Source: Lachnospiraceae bacterium
Lineage (GTDB): Bacteria; Bacillota; Clostridia; Lachnospirales; Lachnospiraceae
Direction of reading: 5' to 3'
Length of the DNA stretch: 64,000 nucleotides
Assembly (NCBI GenBank): GCA_009911185.1
Contig: QXWW01000001.1
Span: 62,001-126,000 of the forward strand
Of the stretch, positions 61,279 to 64,000 are shown piece by piece. The translations under genes and the position numbers were made by a program. The notes beneath the pieces are model-generated. The model had not been told where the DNA came from. It worked only from the letters and a program-made list of their open reading frames with translations, and ran no database searches. Position 1 is the first letter of the stretch, and every line of letters begins with the position of its first letter.

Positions 61279-62337
61279 ATGGCTGAAATACGCTGGATCA
61301 AACTTCGGATTGACATGTTCGACGACGAAAAAATTAAGATCATTCAATCCATGCCGGAAGGTGACGCTATTCTTGTTATCTGGATCCGGATTATTGCCCT
61401 GGCCGGGAAATGCAATTCCAACGGGCTTGTATTGGTCGAAGATGAATTCCCGTACACGGATGAAATGTTGTCCGTGATATTCGGGAAACCTCTTTCAACC
61501 GTAAAACTTGCGCTTGCGACGTTTGAAAAATTCCGGATGATTGAAAACACGGAAAAGGGAATCTATATCACGAATTTTGACAAACATCAAAACATAGAGG
61601 GCCTGGACAGAATCAGGGAACAAAACCGGATCCGGAAACAGCGGGAGCGGGAACGCAAAAAGGCGTTATTACTTGAAGAATCGGGTTCCGGCGTTCCGGC
61701 TCTTCCTGATAATGGCTCGGCCAAAAATACAGAAGTCACAAATTTGTCACGTGACATTTCACGTGAAGTCACGAAACAGAGAGAGAAAGAAGAAGAAGAG
61801 AAAGATAATAATATATCTATATCCTCTAACGAGAATATAGATATTGACGACGGAACGTCCGCCGCCGGGGACACTGGCGCGGAACCCGGACGCCGGATTG
61901 ATTATCAGCATATTATGACAGACTTTCATGATACGTGTATAGATTTTCCGACGATCCGCGCAATGTCTGAAGCGCGGAAAAAGAAAATCCGGACACTGTT
62001 AAACGAATTCGACAAGCTGAAAATCTGGACGGATGTAACGATTTATGACAGGCTTCACAGGCTTTTTGTAATGGCACAGGACAGCGATTTTCTTTCCGGG
62101 CGTAACCAGAAATGGAACGGTTGTTCTTTTGACTGGATTATTAACAAGACGAACGCTTTAAAAATCGTCGAGGGGAATTATACCAACAAAGGGGGTGTAA
62201 ATCATGACGCAAGCGGCGGAACGGACGCCGGAAGCGCTGCAAGAAATGGCAACACAGGCAATAGAACGCTTGAAAGCACAACGCGTGCAGCGCTTGAAAG
62301 ATTCCGGAGAAACAGCGGAACCGGCGCCGGACTATAA
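61279..62337 (+). CDS. Phage replisome organiser / replication initiator
   Basis: A 352-residue protein. The N-terminal 130 residues, starting IRWIKLRIDMFDDEKIKIIQ, with GDAILVIWIRIIALAGKCN and ITNFDKHQNIEGLDRIREQN, match the phage replisome organiser N-terminal domain that binds the origin. The basic stretch RKQRERERKK and a low-complexity linker (about 140-195) follow, then a second domain to about 305 with WNGCSFDWIINKTN. The linker DNA holds palindromes and an AT-rich inverted repeat that look like an origin. Its end overlaps the helicase loader gene by 134 bases in another frame. Confidence 0.87.
   Translation: MAEIRWIKLRIDMFDDEKIKIIQSMPEGDAILVIWIRIIALAGKCNSNGLVLVEDEFPYTDEMLSVIFGKPLSTVKLALATFEKFRMIENTEKGIYITNFDKHQNIEGLDRIREQNRIRKQRERERKKALLLEESGSGVPALPDNGSAKNTEVTNLSRDISREVTKQREKEEEEKDNNISISSNENIDIDDGTSAAGDTGAEPGRRIDYQHIMTDFHDTCIDFPTIRAMSEARKKKIRTLLNEFDKLKIWTDVTIYDRLHRLFVMAQDSDFLSGRNQKWNGCSFDWIINKTNALKIVEGNYTNKGGVNHDASGGTDAGSAARNGNTGNRTLESTTRAALERFRRNSGTGAGL
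61735..61844. other. Candidate replication origin inside the replisome organiser gene
   Basis: Two TCACGTGA palindromes (61747-61754 and 61759-61766) are flanked by GTCAC at 61735-61739 and 61768-61772. A purine-rich stretch follows, then a very AT-rich segment with a perfect inverted repeat, ATATCTATAT (61813-61822) and ATATAGATAT (61835-61844). Lambdoid and other phages place the origin inside the initiator gene at its interdomain linker, just as here. Confidence 0.55.
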
Positions 62338-63103
62338 ATGCCAGAAGTGCCGTGATACTGGATATTACGAATTTGAAAAAGACGGCTATACATATATGCG
62401 CGAGTGCGAATGTGGAAAAATTCAGCGGGAGCGGATAAAAAGTAAGCTGGCGTTTGCGTCAATCCCTAAAGAATTTGAGGGACAGACGGTTGATAATTTC
62501 CGGACGGATTGTTATTCCACGGTCGAAGGCCGGGAACTGGCGGAAATGGCAAAAACGATCGCGAAGCGGTATGTTGAGTTATTCGACGAAATCCAGGAAA
62601 CAAACGCGAAAGGGCTATATTTTCATTCTGGTGTAAAGGGCAGCGGGAAAACGCGTCTTGCGGTGTCAATCGCAAATGATTTAATTTCCCTGAAAGGGAT
62701 TCCGGCGAAATTCTCAACCACAATACAAATTCTGGATCAGATAAAAAATACCTGGGGAGAACGTGCGCGGGGCCGTGATGAAATAAACCAGGCCAGGACG
62801 GAAGAAAGCCTGATCCGCGACATTGTTTCGGTTCCGGTGCTGATCGTGGATGATATAGGGGTTGAACAGCCCAAAGACTGGATAAACGAAAGATTTTATA
62901 ATATCCTGAATGGCCGCATGATTGAAAAGCGGATCACAATCTTTACAAGCAATTACCGGATTGAGGAATTACAGCTTGACGATCGGATTGTTAGCCGTAT
63001 AGATAAAATGGCGCTGCCTATTGAGTTCCCGGCGGAATCAGTACGGGCGGCAATATCAAGAAAGGAAAATGATGATCTGATGGATCGTCTGTTAGGAATA
63101 TGA
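62204..63103 (+). CDS. DnaC-like helicase loader ATPase
   Basis: A 299-residue AAA+ ATPase of the DnaC/DnaI type that loads the replicative helicase on phage DNA. The N-terminal part has a zinc-binding set CQKCRDTGYYEF and CECGK (residues 45-75). Walker A is GVKGSGKTRLA near residue 146, Walker B PVLIVDDIGVEQ near residue 213, sensor 1 TIFTSNYRIEEL near 246, and arginine-rich end SRKENDDLMDRL. GGGGGTG lies before the ATG at 62204, so the 134-base overlap with the preceding gene appears real; an in-frame ATG at 62246 would shorten but not remove the overlap. Confidence 0.9.
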   Translation: MTQAAERTPEALQEMATQAIERLKAQRVQRLKDSGETAEPAPDYKCQKCRDTGYYEFEKDGYTYMRECECGKIQRERIKSKLAFASIPKEFEGQTVDNFRTDCYSTVEGRELAEMAKTIAKRYVELFDEIQETNAKGLYFHSGVKGSGKTRLAVSIANDLISLKGIPAKFSTTIQILDQIKNTWGERARGRDEINQARTEESLIRDIVSVPVLIVDDIGVEQPKDWINERFYNILNGRMIEKRITIFTSNYRIEELQLDDRIVSRIDKMALPIEFPAESVRAAISRKENDDLMDRLLGI

Positions 63104-63429
63104 TTATTGCAGTAGATTTTGACGGCGTTTTAACGCCAAACGGACATTGGCCGAATACCGGCGAACCAAATACAAAAATGATTGACTGGCTGATAATGTT
63201 CCGGGAAATGGGCGGGAAAGTGATTTTATGGACGAACCGCACAGGAAAAGCCCTGGAAGCCGCGGTTGAATTTTGCAGATATAACGGCCTGGAATTTGAT
63301 TCCGTAAATGAAAATATTCCGGAAATCCTGGAGCAATTCGGAGAGGATAGCCGGAAAGTGACTGCGGATCTTTATATCGACGACAAAGCATGTAAACACG
63401 TATTCATAAAGGGGAAAATAGATGGATGA
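63100..63429 (+). CDS. Small HAD-family phosphatase
   Basis: A 109-residue hydrolase of the haloacid dehalogenase superfamily. Motif I IIAVDFDGVLTPNG with nucleophile Asp6 at the N-terminus, motif II VILWTNRTG near residue 45, and the acidic motif LYIDDKA near residue 91. No cap domain is present. Small HAD proteins of this kind are common in phage replication regions and may act on nucleotides or polynucleotide ends. The start overlaps the helicase loader stop by 4 bases. Confidence 0.85.
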   Translation: MIIAVDFDGVLTPNGHWPNTGEPNTKMIDWLIMFREMGGKVILWTNRTGKALEAAVEFCRYNGLEFDSVNENIPEILEQFGEDSRKVTADLYIDDKACKHVFIKGKIDG

Positions 63430-64000
63430 TAATAACAAAATTATTGACAAAATCGAAAAGCTGATTTCTCTTTCCAGATCCAGCAACGAAAACGAAGCCA
63501 GGGCCGCAATGTTAAAGGCGCAGGAACTTATGGCAAAATATGAAATTGACCGTGAACAGATAAAAGGCCAGGAGAAGGAACGGCCGGTTGTCGGCTTTAC
63601 ATCCAGCCCGTACCGGGAAGAATGGATCAACATGGTTAGTTCTGTAATTGCCGAAAATTTCCGTTGCCGTAGTATTTCCATTGTCAAGAATAATTCTGGC
63701 GGATCTTTCCGGATCCGGTTTTATGGCTATGCAGAGGACGCCGAAATTTGCATAAACATTTTTAACTATGCAGTTCAGGTTATCCGGAAAAAATTTATAA
63801 CATTACGGGCCATATACGCGGAAGCAAAAAGGGAGTTCGGGAAAAGCGAAAAAACAAATTACGTTACCGGGTTTTGTTGCGGCCTGGAAAAGAATTTCAA
63901 AGAGCAGAGGGAACAAAGCAAGTCCTTCGCGCTGGCACTTGTTACGCCGAAGGCGGTTGATGATTTTATAGCGGCGCTGCCTGGGCTTGAAGTCCAGCCT
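63422..64000 (+). CDS. DUF2786-type phage protein, 5' part (cut by window edge)
   Basis: The frame is open for 193 codons to the window end. The N-terminal 45 residues, IIDKIEKLISLSRSSNENEA, with AMLKAQELMAKYEID, match the DUF2786 domain; the following region (60-190) with WINMVSSVIAENFRCR, IRFYGYAEDAEICINIFNYA and FCCGLEKNFKEQ matches the second part of such phage proteins. Function is unknown. It overlaps the HAD gene by 8 bases. Confidence 0.82.
   Translation, partial: MDDNNKIIDKIEKLISLSRSSNENEARAAMLKAQELMAKYEIDREQIKGQEKERPVVGFTSSPYREEWINMVSSVIAENFRCRSISIVKNNSGGSFRIRFYGYAEDAEICINIFNYAVQVIRKKFITLRAIYAEAKREFGKSEKTNYVTGFCCGLEKNFKEQREQSKSFALALVTPKAVDDFIAALPGLEVQP

Larger units (their letters stand above)
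50723..64000. mobile_element. Integrated phage or phage-plasmid, left 13.3 kb (continues beyond window)
   Basis: A block of phage-type genes begins at the broken miaB: serine integrase at the edge, CI-like repressor, divergent early promoter, methyltransferase, early hypothetical proteins, DGR-type variable protein, TubZRC partition, replisome organiser, helicase loader, HAD phosphatase, DUF2786. Genes are tightly packed with strong ribosome-binding sites. No structural, lysis or conjugation gene is in view, so phage rather than conjugative element is inferred from the early genes. Confidence 0.88.

Noticed and set aside
57826-64000. A DGR reverse transcriptase or template repeat within the window
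   Set aside because: None of the genes to the right has reverse transcriptase motifs and no near-copy of 58650-58770 was seen; these parts, if present, lie outside.

Overview
The window reads as a chromosomal segment of an anaerobic Gram-positive bacterium of the class Clostridia, most likely family Lachnospiraceae. This rests on a complete Rnf complex, a sodium-pumping biotin decarboxylase cluster, a B. subtilis-like sigma-V/RsiV pair, cmk-ispH-rpsA order, consensus sigma-A promoters and strong Shine-Dalgarno sites. It is interrupted at about 50.72 kb by a phage-like mobile element that runs off the right edge. No rRNA, tRNA, CRISPR array or insertion sequence was seen.

Host part (1-50.7 kb). 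The left end holds the tail of the infB operon (infB 3' part, rbfA, nrnA, truB, ribF), then a Na/Pi cotransporter, a secreted SH3-NlpC/P60 hydrolase, rpsO and pnp. Next come a subtilase, a cardiolipin synthase, two D-Ala-D-Ala carboxypeptidases, a membrane metallophosphoesterase and scpAB. At 18.7-24.0 kb lies a cluster with two different carboxyltransferase subunits (acyl-CoA type and pyruvate/oxaloacetate type) around one OadG, one biotin carrier and one OadB pump. Then an RpiR regulator, a flavoprotein, cmk-ispH-rpsA, cheR, a YprB-type nuclease, a 1931-residue secreted CotH/lamin-tail protein, the rnfCDGEAB operon, a CmpB-type membrane protein, proB, a DUF896 protein, 5-formyl-THF cyclo-ligase, the ECF sigma/RsiV pair with its own ECF-type promoter, proA and a GNAT acetyltransferase. 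Both Rnf and the decarboxylase are sodium/proton-linked membrane energy systems.

Mobile element (about 50.72 kb to beyond 64 kb). The first 55 codons of miaB (tRNA methylthiotransferase) are intact, but MiaB similarity stops after the first cluster cysteine. From there the DNA is foreign: a large serine recombinase facing the junction, a CI-like repressor with divergent operator/promoters, a DNA cytosine methyltransferase, several phage early proteins, a C-type-lectin-fold protein of the diversity-generating-retroelement (DGR) target type with a one-base frameshift just before its variable region and a GATA-loop hairpin after it, then a compact TubZRC-like partition system (eight 10-bp iterons, a small winged-helix protein, a tubulin-like GTPase with the GGGTGSG signature). 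A phage replisome organiser with an origin-like repeat region, a DnaC-type helicase loader, a HAD phosphatase and a DUF2786 protein follow.

Together these suggest a temperate phage or phage-plasmid integrated in miaB that also carries a plasmid-type segregation module, with part of a DGR. The most valuable checks lie outside the window: the right junction with the rest of miaB, a DGR reverse transcriptase with its template repeat, and phage structural genes.
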